Notes: a model not told the origin generated them from the sequence alone. Positions 42,555-52,158 are shown, numbered from the stretch's first letter. The stretch is 64,000 nt of DNA from Streptomyces rugosispiralis (GCF_024505145.1 NZ_JANIAA010000017.1:62001-126000), one strand, 5' to 3'. Made by a program: numbers and translations.

Positions 42555-45065
42555 ATGTTCCGCACCGCCCTGCGCACCCTCCGATCCCATCGGCTCCGTT
42601 TCGCGATGCCCGCCCTCGCCATCGTGCTCGGCGTGGCCTTCGTGACCGGTTCGCTGCTCTACGGCGACTCCGTCAGAGCGGCCGTGAACCGCGCACAGTC
42701 CAACTCCCAGCCCGATGCGTCCGTCTCGATCACGGCGGATCCCGCCGTGCCGCACTGGCTCGATAACACGCTGCTGCGGCGGCTGCGGGCGCTGCCGACG
42801 GCGGCCGCGGCGCGCGGTGTGGTGGAGGGCCGCTCCTTCCTCGTCGGCTCCGACGGCACTCTGGTGGGCGATCTGAACCAGGCAGCGGGCGTCAACTATG
42901 TGCCCGACGGCAGCGGCAAGGACGTCCGCTATCCGCTCACCGAGGGCCGCGGCCCCCGTGGCGCCGCCGAGATCGCCGTCGACCGGCGGACCGCCGAGCG
43001 GGCCGGGTACCGGGTCGGCGCCCGGGTGCGTATCGTCGTGGCGGGCACGGCCCGCGACGCTCGGCTGGTCGGCGTCTTCACCGCCCAGGACAGCCGGGTG
43101 GACTCCGGCGGTACGCTCACCGCCTTCGACACCGCCACCGCGCAACGGCACTTCGCCCCCGCGCCGAAGGGCTACTCGGCCATCACACTGACCGCCGCCG
43201 AGGGCATATCGGATACCCAACTCGCCCAGACGGCACAGAAGTCGCTGCCGTCCGGGCTGCGGGCGGTCACCCGCGCCGATCTGGAGTCCGGTGCCGCCTC
43301 CGACGGGGACGCGGACAAGCTCACCACACTGCTGCTGAGCTTCGCCGGGGTCGCCCTGTTCGTCTCCACCTTCCTGGTGGCCAACACCTTCACCATGCTC
43401 AGCGCCGCCCGCGCCCGGGAACACGCGCTGCTGCGGGCCATCGGCGCCACCACGAACTACCTGCTGCGGATGGTCCTGACCGAGGCCGCCGTGGTCGGCA
43501 CGGTGGCCTCGGCCATCGGCTACGGCCTCGGCGTCGGCGCCGCGCATCTGCTGGGCGGCCTGTTCGACGCCTCCGGAGCCAAGAACGCCACCGTGCCCGC
43601 GTTGTCCGCCGAGCCGCTGCTCGCGGCCTTCGCCGTGGGCATCGGTGTCACCGTCCTCGCGGCCTACGTCCCGGCCCGCCGGGCCGCGGCCGTACCGCCC
43701 GTGGCGGCGCTGCGGACCGTCCAGCCGTCCACCGCCGCCTCGCTGCGCCGCCGCAACACCATCGGGCTGATCGCCACCGCGTGCGGCGCGCTGCTGATCG
43801 CCGCGGCCGTCGGCGAGCCGGATCTGCTCTTCGGCGCCGCGCCCCTGCTGCTGGTCGGCCTGATCGTCCTCACCCCGCTGCTCGCGCTCGGCGTCACCGG
43901 GCTGCTGCGCTCCCCGCTGACCCGGCTGGCGGGCGTCCGGGGCAAGCTGGCGGTGGAGAACGCCCGCCGCAATCCACGGCGTACGGCGGCCACGGCCACC
44001 ACCCTGATGGTGGGTCTGGCGATGGTCACCGCCGTCACCGTGGCCGTCACCTCCGTGAACCGCTTCGACGAGCGGGAGGCCGACCGCTCCATGGCCTCGG
44101 ACCTGAGCATCAAGGCCGTCGACTTCGGGGAGATCGGCGAGGGCACGGCGGCCCGGGTGGCGCGGCTCGCCGACGCCGAGGCCGTCACCCCCGTCATCCC
44201 CACCTACCTCGACCTCACCGACAAGACCCCCCTCTCGGTCACCGCGGTGGACCCCGCCGCGGTGGAACGCGCCGCGTCGCTCACCGTCCGCGAGGGATCG
44301 CTGGACCGCCTCGGCCAGGGCATCGCCGTCACCGAGGAACTGGCCGCCGCCCACGGCTGGCGGCTCGGCTCCCGGGTCACCGGAAGCTTCACCAGTGCGA
44401 GCGGCCGTACGCCGGGCGCCAAGGCCGACCTGCCGGTCGTCGCGATCTACGACGGCCCGGAGGATCTGGCCCCCGCCCTCGTCTCCGAGCGCGCCCTGCC
44501 ACGTGCGGCCGGCGCCGAGGACCGGCCGACCATCAGCTCGGTCCTGGTCAAGGCCGCCGCCGGCCGCACGGCCGCGCTCCAGGAGGAGATCCGGCGCGCC
44601 CTGGACAACCCGGCGCTGCTCGTCCAGGACCGCGCCGACGCGAGGGCCGCCGCCACCGCGCGGAGCGCGCCGTTCCTGAACATCATGTACGCCATGCTCA
44701 GCGTCACCGTGCTGATCGGCGCCCTCGGGGTGGTCAACACCATGGGCATGGCCGTCTTCGAGCGGGTGCGGGAGATCGGGCTCCTGCGGGCCATCGGGCT
44801 GGACCACGGTGGTGTCGGATCCGTACTGCGCCTGGAGTCGGTGACCATCTCGCTCTTCGGCTCCGCGCTCGGGGTCGTCGCCGGTACGGCCATCGGCGCG
44901 GCGGCCGTCCTCGGCCAGGAGTCCGTTCCGCTCGTCATCCCCTGGGACAGGACGGCCCTCTTCTTCCTCGCGAGTGCCGCGATCGGTGTGCTGGCCTCGC
45001 TCTGGCCGGGGCGGCAGGCCGCGCGCGTCCCGATGCTGGAGGCCATCGGCGGGGACACCGAGTGA
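42555..45065 (+). CDS. FtsX-like ABC permease (MacB-type), 836 residues
   Basis: Two repeats of periplasmic domain plus FtsX core. Membrane helices at about 17-38, 250-285, 305-330, 350-375, 405-450, 480-505 and three at the end (705-830). Motifs TLRSHRLRFAMPALAIVLGVAFVTGSLLYGD at the start and NTMGMAVFERVREIGLLRAIG near the C-terminus are typical. Such permeases work with a dedicated ATPase for extrusion of peptides or lipids, yet no ATPase gene is next to it. Divergent from the two-component genes. Confidence 0.88.
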   Translation: MFRTALRTLRSHRLRFAMPALAIVLGVAFVTGSLLYGDSVRAAVNRAQSNSQPDASVSITADPAVPHWLDNTLLRRLRALPTAAAARGVVEGRSFLVGSDGTLVGDLNQAAGVNYVPDGSGKDVRYPLTEGRGPRGAAEIAVDRRTAERAGYRVGARVRIVVAGTARDARLVGVFTAQDSRVDSGGTLTAFDTATAQRHFAPAPKGYSAITLTAAEGISDTQLAQTAQKSLPSGLRAVTRADLESGAASDGDADKLTTLLLSFAGVALFVSTFLVANTFTMLSAARAREHALLRAIGATTNYLLRMVLTEAAVVGTVASAIGYGLGVGAAHLLGGLFDASGAKNATVPALSAEPLLAAFAVGIGVTVLAAYVPARRAAAVPPVAALRTVQPSTAASLRRRNTIGLIATACGALLIAAAVGEPDLLFGAAPLLLVGLIVLTPLLALGVTGLLRSPLTRLAGVRGKLAVENARRNPRRTAATATTLMVGLAMVTAVTVAVTSVNRFDEREADRSMASDLSIKAVDFGEIGEGTAARVARLADAEAVTPVIPTYLDLTDKTPLSVTAVDPAAVERAASLTVREGSLDRLGQGIAVTEELAAAHGWRLGSRVTGSFTSASGRTPGAKADLPVVAIYDGPEDLAPALVSERALPRAAGAEDRPTISSVLVKAAAGRTAALQEEIRRALDNPALLVQDRADARAAATARSAPFLNIMYAMLSVTVLIGALGVVNTMGMAVFERVREIGLLRAIGLDHGGVGSVLRLESVTISLFGSALGVVAGTAIGAAAVLGQESVPLVIPWDRTALFFLASAAIGVLASLWPGRQAARVPMLEAIGGDTE

Positions 45066-45190
45066 CGGTCGTGGGGCGACCTCCGTTGCCCCACCCCGGC
45101 GTGTCGCGGCCGGGAAACCCCCGCGACATCCCAGATGCGGGTAAAGGTGTTTTTCCGGGAGGGGGGCTCAGCGACGAGTGAGGAGCGGCC

Positions 45191-46624
45191 GTGCCCGCTG
45201 TCGACCAGCACCCGTGGCCGCAGGCCGCGGCCGTGGTGAGGGACTGGCTGGCGGGCCCGGCCACGCCCGGCGATCTGGCCGCGGCCCGCGCCCAGATGGG
45301 CTTCTCGCTCGCCTGGCACATCGTGGTGGCCTGTCTGGGCGTGGGGCTCCCGCTGCTCACCCTGATCGCCGAATGGTGGGGCGTGCGCACCGGCGACCCC
45401 TCGTACCGGCTGCTGGCCCGGCGCTGGGCGCGGGCCATGGGGGTGCTGTTCGCCGTGGGCGCGGTCTCCGGCACCATCCTCAGCTTTGAGATGGGGCTGC
45501 TGTGGCCGGGACTGATGGGCCGTTACGGCCAGGTCATCGGGTTGCCGTTCGCCATCGAGGGCATCGCCTTCTTCATCGAGGCCATCTTCCTCGGCATCTA
45601 TCTCTACGCATGGGACCGGCTGCCGCCACGCGTCCATATGCTCACCGCGATCCCCATCATCATCGCCGGTGTGGCCTCGGCGTTCTTCGTGGTGTGCGCC
45701 AACGCGTGGATGAACCAGCCGCGTGGCTTCACCGTCCGCCACGGCAGGGTCGTGGACGTCGATCCGCTGGCCGCGATGTTCAACCCGGCCAGCCCGCCGC
45801 AGACCGTCCATATGATCCTCGCCGCGCTGATGGTGGCGTCCTTCCTGACCGCGAGCGTGTACGCGGTCTCCCTGCTGCGCGGCCGCACCGACCGCTACCA
45901 CCGCGCGGGGTTCTTCATCCCGTTCGTCCTCGGCGCCGTCGTCGCGCCCGTCCAGCTGGTGGTGGGCGACTGGATCGCCCGCTTCGTGGCCGACTACCAG
46001 CCGGTCAAGCTCGCCGCCATGGAGGGTGTCTTCATCACCTCCAGCCATGTGCCGCTCACCGTGGGCGGTATCGCGGGCGACCATGGCCTCAAGGGCGGTC
46101 TGGAGATCCCCAGCGGTCTGTCGCTGCTGGTCGGGTTCAGCCCCAGCACGGTCGTCAAGGGGCTGAACGAGGTGCCTCCCGCGCGGCGGCCCCCGATCAC
46201 CGGCACCCATCTGGCGTTCGACCTGATGGTGCTCGGCGGGCTGTTCCTGATCGGGCTCGGGGTCTGGCTGCTGCTGGCCTGGTGGCGCACCCGGCGCCGG
46301 GGCGAGAGCGACCCGCTGGCCCGCCGGGGCACGCGCCTCTTCCTGTGGCTGGCGTCCTTCAGCGGCCTGGCCGCGGTCGTGTCGCTGGAGTGCGGCTGGG
46401 TCGTCACCGAGGAGGGCCGTCAGCCGTGGGTGGTGCAGGGGGTGCTCAGCGTCCGGGACGCGGTGAATCCCGCCCCCGGCCTCATGACCGGGCTGTGGCT
46501 GGTGCTCGTGGTGTACGCCGCGATGACGGTGGCCACCGTCTACGTGCTGCGCCGGCTCGCGGGCGAGCGCCCGGTCCCGGTGGCCCCGCAGGAAGCCGAT
46601 GTGACCGGCTATCCGGTCGTGTGA
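45191..46624 (+). CDS. cydA: Cytochrome bd oxidase subunit I
   Basis: 477 residues, nine membrane helices. Heme ligand His43 (LAWHIV), the Glu-containing helix EGIAFFIEAIFLG and the GRQPW quinol-site motif (EEGRQPWVVQG) are present. The Q-loop is short, as in the CIO/short-loop bd group. Reduces oxygen with quinol, giving respiration at low oxygen. GTG at 45191 after GGAGCGG. Followed by cydB with 16 bases between. No cydDC genes in the window. Confidence 0.93.
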   Translation: MPAVDQHPWPQAAAVVRDWLAGPATPGDLAAARAQMGFSLAWHIVVACLGVGLPLLTLIAEWWGVRTGDPSYRLLARRWARAMGVLFAVGAVSGTILSFEMGLLWPGLMGRYGQVIGLPFAIEGIAFFIEAIFLGIYLYAWDRLPPRVHMLTAIPIIIAGVASAFFVVCANAWMNQPRGFTVRHGRVVDVDPLAAMFNPASPPQTVHMILAALMVASFLTASVYAVSLLRGRTDRYHRAGFFIPFVLGAVVAPVQLVVGDWIARFVADYQPVKLAAMEGVFITSSHVPLTVGGIAGDHGLKGGLEIPSGLSLLVGFSPSTVVKGLNEVPPARRPPITGTHLAFDLMVLGGLFLIGLGVWLLLAWWRTRRRGESDPLARRGTRLFLWLASFSGLAAVVSLECGWVVTEEGRQPWVVQGVLSVRDAVNPAPGLMTGLWLVLVVYAAMTVATVYVLRRLAGERPVPVAPQEADVTGYPVV

Positions 46625-46640
46625 ACCGCTGGAGGTCCTG

Positions 46641-47660
46641 ATGCTCGCGGACACCGTCCTGGCGGTGATGTGGCTGGGTCTGATGTGCTACGCCCTCTTC
46701 GCCGGCGCCGATTTCGGGGCCGGGCTGTGGGATCTGGTGGCCGGTGGCAGCCGTCGTGGACGGCCGCAGCGCGCACTGATCGAGCACGCCATCGGGCCGG
46801 TCTGGGAGGCCAACCACGTGTGGCTGATCTTCGTGGTGGTGATGCTGTGGAGCGGCTTCCCCGAGGTGTTCGCCGCCGTGATGTCCACCCTCTATCTGCC
46901 GCTGACCCTGGCGGCGCTCGGCATCATCGCGCGCGGTGCCGCGTTCGCGTTCCGCAAGGCCAGCACCCAGCTGTGGCAGCAGCGGCTGTTCGGGGCCTGC
47001 TTCGCCACCTCCTCGGTCGTCACGCCCTTCTTCCTGGGCACGGTCGCCGGTGGCGTGGCCTCCGGGCGCGTGCCACCCGGCCTCGCCGCGGGCAGTACGG
47101 TCACCAGCTGGCTCAATCCGGCGTCCTTCCTCGGCGGTGTGCTGGCCGTGGTGACCTGCGCCCATCTGGCCGCCGTCTATCTGTGCGCGGACGCGGCCCG
47201 CGGCGGCGGGCCCGAACTGGTGCGGGCGTTCCAGCGGCGCGCCCTGGTCAGCGGGCTGGCCGCGGGTGCCGTGGCGCTGGTGGGCATCGCCGTGCTGCAC
47301 GCCGACGCGCCACGGCTGTTCCACGGGCTCACCCATCGCGCCCTGCCCCTGGTGGTGCTGTCGGCCGTGACCGGTGTGGCGGGGCTGGCCCTGCTCATGC
47401 GGTCGCTGTGGGGCTGGGCCCGGGCCGCCGCCGCCCTCGCCGTGGCGCTCATCGTCTGGTCCTGGGGCGTGGCGCAGTACCCGCTGATGCTGGTCCCGGA
47501 CCTCACCGTGGCGCGGGCGGCCGCACCGCCGTCGGTACTGGCCGCCGTGCTGATCGTGTTCGCGGTCGGGGCGCTGCTGCTGATCCCGTCCCTGGGCTGG
47601 CTCTACGCGCTCTTCCAGCGCCCGGAGACCGGCGCGGCGGCGGCCGAGGACACGCGCTGA
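46641..47660 (+). CDS. cydB: Cytochrome bd oxidase subunit II
   Basis: 339 residues, eight to nine membrane helices. N-terminal LMCYALFAGADFGAGLWDL and GPVWEANHVWLIF are CydB signatures. Partner of CydA. GGAGG precedes the ATG. Its TGA stop codon is also the target site of the MITE that follows, which left the protein intact. Confidence 0.93.
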   Translation: MLADTVLAVMWLGLMCYALFAGADFGAGLWDLVAGGSRRGRPQRALIEHAIGPVWEANHVWLIFVVVMLWSGFPEVFAAVMSTLYLPLTLAALGIIARGAAFAFRKASTQLWQQRLFGACFATSSVVTPFFLGTVAGGVASGRVPPGLAAGSTVTSWLNPASFLGGVLAVVTCAHLAAVYLCADAARGGGPELVRAFQRRALVSGLAAGAVALVGIAVLHADAPRLFHGLTHRALPLVVLSAVTGVAGLALLMRSLWGWARAAAALAVALIVWSWGVAQYPLMLVPDLTVARAAAPPSVLAAVLIVFAVGALLLIPSLGWLYALFQRPETGAAAAEDTR

Positions 47661-47776
47661 GAGCCTGTGTCATATCCTCGGTCGGATCAGCGTGCGGCGT
47701 CAGGGGGCACCTCCCAGCGGTAGCTGGGGGAGCGTGCCAGGCGTCGCACGCCCGGCCGGGGATATGACACAGGCTC
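47661..47776. mobile_element. MITE-like 116-bp inverted-repeat element
   Basis: Perfect 17-base terminal inverted repeats GAGCCTGTGTCATATCC, flanked by a 3-base direct repeat TGA (47658-47660 and 47777-47779). The inner part is also largely self-complementary and includes the CACCTCCCAGC/GCTGGGGGAG hairpin that I recall as frequent in Streptomyces. A TNA target duplication is typical of IS5-group transposases. No coding capacity. Confidence 0.82.
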
Positions 47777-47839
47777 TGAGCGGCCGGCGCGCACCGAACG
47801 GCGAGGAGGCACCCGGAACGGCCAGGGCGCGCCGAGCGG

Positions 47840-48694
47840 TCAGGCGGCGTCGATCAGGACCAGGTCCGGGGGGACGAGCGTGGTCGACATCATCAGGGCG
47901 CGGATCAGATGGTCGTTGAGCGCGTTGCCGACCGGTTCGCCGACCTCCTCGCGGGTCAGCCAGGGCACTCCGTCCCGGGACAGCATCGTGCGGACCCGGT
48001 TGACCAGGTGCTCCACGCGCTTCTCGCTCCAGCCCTCACCGGGGCACAACTCCGCGAGCTGGGAGGCCGTCTGCCGCCAGGTGAGGGGCTGCGGCCGGGG
48101 CTCGTGGAGCAGATAGCGCTGGCCGAGGACGACGAGCGCGAGCTTCTCCTCGTCGGTGAGCACCCATACGCGCGGCGGGCGGGTGACATCCCCGGGCAGG
48201 GCCACCGGCCGCTCGGTCCCGGGGCCGCTGACGAAGACCTCCAGCAGATGCTCACGGTCGCGCGAGCCCCGGACGAACAGCGGGGTGTAGCCGGTTTCGA
48301 GGGGCAGTGGCTCCTCGCCCGTGAAGAGCAGCCGGGACGGGAACCGGAGCGGCAGCCGGCCGCTGTTGGCGACCCACCAGCGGCCGTGGCGGTGGGTCAG
48401 TCTGCCCTGGCAGCGGCTGACCTGGGGGTCGTCCTCGCCCACACAGATGTGCACCTCGGGGCGGTTCCGCCCGAAGAGCAGCTCACGGCCCTCGCCGGGG
48501 CCGAGGGTCATGCCACCGGTCAGCGCGAGGGCGAAGGCGGTGCCCGGCACCGGCGCGGCCACCCCGCGGGCCAGGCTGCCGTGCACGGCGGGCAGCGGGC
48601 GGCCTCCCGCGGCGGTACGGCCGGTGGCGGGGCGGCGGGCGGCGGTGGCCCGACCGGTGGCAGAGCGGTCGCCGCCGGGAGGGGTTGTGGTCAT
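47840..48694 (-). CDS. FHA-domain protein coupled to a Ser/Thr kinase
   Basis: 284 residues. After a low-complexity Ala/Arg/Gly head, an FHA-like fold (about 75-160: LLFGRNRPEVHICVGEDDPQVSRCQGRLTHRHGRWWVANSG) would bind phosphothreonine; its C-terminal part (about 195-280: LTWRQTASQLAELCPGEGWSEKRVEHLVNRVRTML) looks like a winged-helix module. It starts within the kinase stop (ATGA), so it is probably the kinase's substrate or reader. Role in regulation is inferred. Confidence 0.8.
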   Translation of the reverse strand: MTTTPPGGDRSATGRATAARRPATGRTAAGGRPLPAVHGSLARGVAAPVPGTAFALALTGGMTLGPGEGRELLFGRNRPEVHICVGEDDPQVSRCQGRLTHRHGRWWVANSGRLPLRFPSRLLFTGEEPLPLETGYTPLFVRGSRDREHLLEVFVSGPGTERPVALPGDVTRPPRVWVLTDEEKLALVVLGQRYLLHEPRPQPLTWRQTASQLAELCPGEGWSEKRVEHLVNRVRTMLSRDGVPWLTREEVGEPVGNALNDHLIRALMMSTTLVPPDLVLIDAA

Positions 48695-50625
48695 GATGCC
48701 GGGAGTTTCTTCGCGGCCGTGGCGGCGAGCGCCTTGGCGGTCTCGCACAGCTTCTCGGTGGACCTGGGCCCGTAGACGTTCAGCGACAGGAACTCGACGG
48801 TGTCGTCACCGAGGTAGTTGCGGTACGAGCGGTGCAACATCCGGACCAGGCATGAGTCGTCCTGCCACTCGTTCGGCGCCACGGTGCTCCGCCGCCCGGC
48901 GATGACCGCCGCCCGCTCTCCGTCGTCCGTGGTGAACTGGTTGTCCCGGTTGAACACCACCTTCACCCCCGCGTCGCCCGAGCCGTCCGTCCACTCGCAC
49001 TGCCAGTCCCCGAAGCCCGGGTCGCGCTCCGCCACCCGGACACCGGCGACCCGCTCGAGTTCGTCACCGTCCAGCAGCCGGCATGCGTGTCCCCGCAGCA
49101 GGGAGCCGGCCACCGGCTGCCCGGAGCGGCGCGGGACCTGACCCCGGTCCAGCACGCTGACCACGTAGTCGGTGGCGGCATCGCCCAGTTGGCAGGGGTC
49201 GGGCGCCGGGGTGCCGAGCCGCTCGGTGATGATCCAGATCTGCTTGCGGTCGGCGGACCCGATGTTCCGCCGACACTCGTCCCCATCGCGCTGGTACGCG
49301 CCGACGGTGACATTGCCGACCCTTCTGGTGGGCACATCGCCACCCGGCTCCGGCGGATCGGTGCCGAAGTTGAGCTGGACATCGGCGATGTCAGATCCGC
49401 TTTCGCCGCGCAGCAGGACATCGCATCGATCGATCTCGCCGTAATCCGGGTCGAGCACGGTCTCGCCGAAGCGGCTGAGCGAGGCGGGGCTGAGCAACGT
49501 GCAGGGATCGGCGGTCCGCGCGTCGCCTATGGTGCCGGCCGGGCCCGTCCGGGCCGGCGAGTCGGCCGTACCGGACGCGCCAGGCCCACCGTCCTTCCCG
49601 GACCCGCGGCTCTCGTCGGAACGCCCGTCCCCCCACGGGCCGAAGAGGGTGGCCCAGGCCACCAGGACCGCGGCGGTGCCCAACGCGGTCGCGGTGATGA
49701 CCACCCGCCGGCTCGGGCGGCGCCACGCCCCACGGACGGACGGCGGCACCAGCCGCATCGTGAAGGGGGTGCGGTCCAGCGTGTCCCCGTCGTGCGGGCC
49801 CTCGAGGCCCTCGATCCGCGGGGACGCCGGGGCGACCCGCCGCAGCAGCCGTACGGCCTGGTCGGCGGCGGGGCGCCGCTTCGGCTCCGGGGCCAGCAGC
49901 TTGGTGAGCGCGTCCACCAGCGGACCGGCCCGGTGCGGGGTCTCGATATAGCCCTCGATGGCCCGCGCCACATAGGCCATGGGATGCGATGCCTCGCCGT
50001 ACGGGGACCGGCCCTCGACTGCCGCGTAGAGGGTCGCGCCCAGTGCGAAGACATCGGACTTCCGGTCGGCCGCCTCTCCCCTGGCCACCTCGGGCGGCAG
50101 ATACGGCGGTTTGCCGCGCACCCCGCCCGTCTGGGTCATGGTGGCCTGGGTCCACAGCGCCCGGGAGATGCCGAAGTCGGTCAGCTTGGCGACCCCGTCC
50201 TCGGTGATCAGGACGTTCTCCGGGGTGACATCGCCGTGCACCACGCCCTCGGCATGCGACTTCGCCAGGGCGGCGGCGATCTGGCAGCCGACGGCGGCCG
50301 CCTCCTCCGGAGTGAGCGCGACACGGCCGCGCACCATGTCCGCGAGGCTGCCCCCGGACACGTACTCCATGACGATCCAGCAGATCTCGCCCTCGTCCAC
50401 GAAGTCGAACACCGAGACGATGTGCGGATGGTGCAGCCGTGCGGCGTTGCGCGCCTCATTGGTCAGGCGCGCCACCGCGCGGTCGTCGTCCGGACGGGCG
50501 CACTTCACCGCGACCTGGCGGTCCAGCAGTTCATCGTGGGCCAACCAGACGACCCCCATCCCCCCTCTCCCGATGGGCTCCTGGAGGAGATATCGGTCGG
50601 CGACCTTGTCACCGGCCTCCGCCAT
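48691..50625 (-). CDS. Membrane Ser/Thr protein kinase with DUF3558-like exterior
   Basis: 644 residues. Kinase domain 10-265: glycine loop GRGGMGVV, Lys41, catalytic Asp132 in HGDVTPEN (HGD in place of HRD) and DFG Asp150. One membrane helix at about 305-327, then an external region with two similar segments (DPCTLLSPASLSRFGE and HACRLLDGDELERVAG) resembling DUF3558 lipoprotein domains rather than PASTA. Four to eight Cys may form disulfides. Start ATG 50625; GTG 50634 possible. Coupled to the FHA gene. Confidence 0.88.
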   Translation of the reverse strand: MAEAGDKVADRYLLQEPIGRGGMGVVWLAHDELLDRQVAVKCARPDDDRAVARLTNEARNAARLHHPHIVSVFDFVDEGEICWIVMEYVSGGSLADMVRGRVALTPEEAAAVGCQIAAALAKSHAEGVVHGDVTPENVLITEDGVAKLTDFGISRALWTQATMTQTGGVRGKPPYLPPEVARGEAADRKSDVFALGATLYAAVEGRSPYGEASHPMAYVARAIEGYIETPHRAGPLVDALTKLLAPEPKRRPAADQAVRLLRRVAPASPRIEGLEGPHDGDTLDRTPFTMRLVPPSVRGAWRRPSRRVVITATALGTAAVLVAWATLFGPWGDGRSDESRGSGKDGGPGASGTADSPARTGPAGTIGDARTADPCTLLSPASLSRFGETVLDPDYGEIDRCDVLLRGESGSDIADVQLNFGTDPPEPGGDVPTRRVGNVTVGAYQRDGDECRRNIGSADRKQIWIITERLGTPAPDPCQLGDAATDYVVSVLDRGQVPRRSGQPVAGSLLRGHACRLLDGDELERVAGVRVAERDPGFGDWQCEWTDGSGDAGVKVVFNRDNQFTTDDGERAAVIAGRRSTVAPNEWQDDSCLVRMLHRSYRNYLGDDTVEFLSLNVYGPRSTEKLCETAKALAATAAKKLPAS

Positions 50626-50840
50626 CACCCGCACCCCCGCTACCCCGCTTCATCACCCGTCACGTACCAGTGTCGCCACGGAGAGTACTTGCCCGCGGGG
50701 TCAGTGGGTAGCGCTTCCGGTGGACAGCCCCCGGAAAGAGGGAGCCTCCGGCGCACGACGGCTCGCTGCGCGAGCGGGGCGTCAGGGAGCGGACGCGGAG
50801 CGCCGGAACCGGCGCTCCACATCCTTCACCAAACGCCCTT

Positions 50841-51275
50841 TCACCTCACGATTTCCTCCTTGACGACGATGTGGCCGGAGTCGGGATCGAGGACCCCGCC
50901 GAGCCGGGAGTACGCGCCGTCGGTCAGGTCCAGGCACTTGGGCACGGCCGGCGTCCAGCCGAAGGTGCCGCGGTCGTTGACGCGCACGACCAGTGATCTG
51001 CCGTTGGCCACGTTGGTGACCTTCACCCTGGTCCCGAACGGCAGTTGCGGACTGCGGCTGAGGGAGGTGGCGGCGGTGTCCGCGTTGTTGTCGAAGAGCT
51101 CGCCGCTGGCGGTGTAGGCACCGGGTGGTATGTAGCCGTAGTGGGTGGCCCAGCAGTTCTGCCCGGGCGGTGGGGTGTCGCTGGTGGCGGCGGTGCTCGT
51201 CGGGGCGACGGTCACCACGGCGGTCAGTGCGGCGGCTCCGATCGCCAGTCGGCCGATCAGCGTTGCCTTGCGCAT
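50841..51275 (-). CDS. Secreted double-psi beta-barrel (RlpA/barwin/expansin-like) protein
   Basis: 144 residues. Signal peptide (MRKATLIGRLAIGAAALTAVVT, cleavage near Ala29), then a single DPBB domain: CWATHYGYIPPGAYTASG, GTRVKVTNVANGRSLVVRVNDRG, CLDLTDGAYSRLG. Same fold as plant barwin (PR-4), expansins and RlpA. The VNDRG and LDLT positions match the family; whether it cuts or loosens polysaccharide is unknown. Last gene of the leftward operon, 59 bases after the GH128 stop. Confidence 0.85.
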   Translation of the reverse strand: MRKATLIGRLAIGAAALTAVVTVAPTSTAATSDTPPPGQNCWATHYGYIPPGAYTASGELFDNNADTAATSLSRSPQLPFGTRVKVTNVANGRSLVVRVNDRGTFGWTPAVPKCLDLTDGAYSRLGGVLDPDSGHIVVKEEIVR

Positions 51276-51334
51276 GGCGGAGGACCTCGTTTCGGTTGTC
51301 GTGGTGTGGTGTGAGTGGCGTGAGCGGCCCTGTC

Positions 51335-52156
51335 TCAGCCGGCCGCGCGATAGGCGGTGCCGATCTGGTTGGGCGTCGCGCCGTTGTAGAGACCGGTGCC
51401 GCCGCGGTCCGCGGAGAGGGTGAACCACGCGTACCGTTGGACGAAGGACAGCCCCTCCAGCATGGCGGTGGACTTCTTCACGAACGCGGCCTGCTGGGCC
51501 GGGGTCGGATACCTCGGGGTACCGGTCGAGAAGTCGATCAGCGCGTATTCGGTGAGCCAGATCGGCTTGTTGTAGCGGTTGTGGGTGGCCTGGAGATAGC
51601 CGCGCAGCTGTTCGGTCGCGCGGGTCGCGTCGAAGTCGGCGCCGTACCAGTGCAGCGGGATGAAATCGACCTTGTAGTTCCGGTCGGCGGCGCCCTTCAT
51701 GAAGCGGTCGAGCCAGCCACCGGCGACATCGCCGCCGTAGGCCACCGCGGGCGCGCCGAGCCGCATACCGGTCGACTGCAGCCGGGGCCACAGCTCGAGC
51801 GCCTTGGCGACCGTCATATTGGCCTGGCCCGCCATATCCGGTTCGTTGAAGCCGAGCAGGATCGTGCCCTGGCTCTTGGCCTGGTCGAGTTCGGCGTCGG
51901 TCACCGAGCCCGGACCCCAGATCATGGGCACGAATTCGACCCCGGCCGGGGGCTGGATCTGCTGCTTGCCCGAGGCCCAGGTGTAGAACCAGCCCACCTT
52001 GGCATCGGACATCGCCGCCGTGACCCCGTTGAACTTCCAGGCGCTGACGCCCTTCTTCTTCACCGCGGCGGTGGACGCCTCGGCGTTCGCCCGGCCTCCC
52101 GCGGTCAGCGCGGCCGGACCCGCCAGGAGCGCGGCGAGAACGCTTCTCCTTCTCAT
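51335..52156 (-). CDS. Secreted GH128-type (Asl1-like) glycosyl hydrolase
   Basis: 273 residues. Signal peptide (MRRRSVLAALLAGPAALTAGG), then a TIM barrel with Glu105 in GFNEPDM (acid/base) and Glu203 in WLTEYAL (nucleophile), the arrangement of Asl1-like/GH128 enzymes, which are beta-1,3-glucanases. KKGVSAWKFNG is the usual first strand. Starts two bases after the thaumatin-like stop and is therefore translationally coupled. Expected to act on fungal-wall glucan. Confidence 0.86.
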   Translation of the reverse strand: MRRRSVLAALLAGPAALTAGGRANAEASTAAVKKKGVSAWKFNGVTAAMSDAKVGWFYTWASGKQQIQPPAGVEFVPMIWGPGSVTDAELDQAKSQGTILLGFNEPDMAGQANMTVAKALELWPRLQSTGMRLGAPAVAYGGDVAGGWLDRFMKGAADRNYKVDFIPLHWYGADFDATRATEQLRGYLQATHNRYNKPIWLTEYALIDFSTGTPRYPTPAQQAAFVKKSTAMLEGLSFVQRYAWFTLSADRGGTGLYNGATPNQIGTAYRAAG

Positions 52157-52158
52157 GG

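Noticed and set aside
41538..44807. 1089-codon minus-strand frame through histidine kinase and FtsX
   Set aside because: Antisense to FtsX over most of its length, composition Gly/Ala/Arg/His-rich with no recognisable domain.
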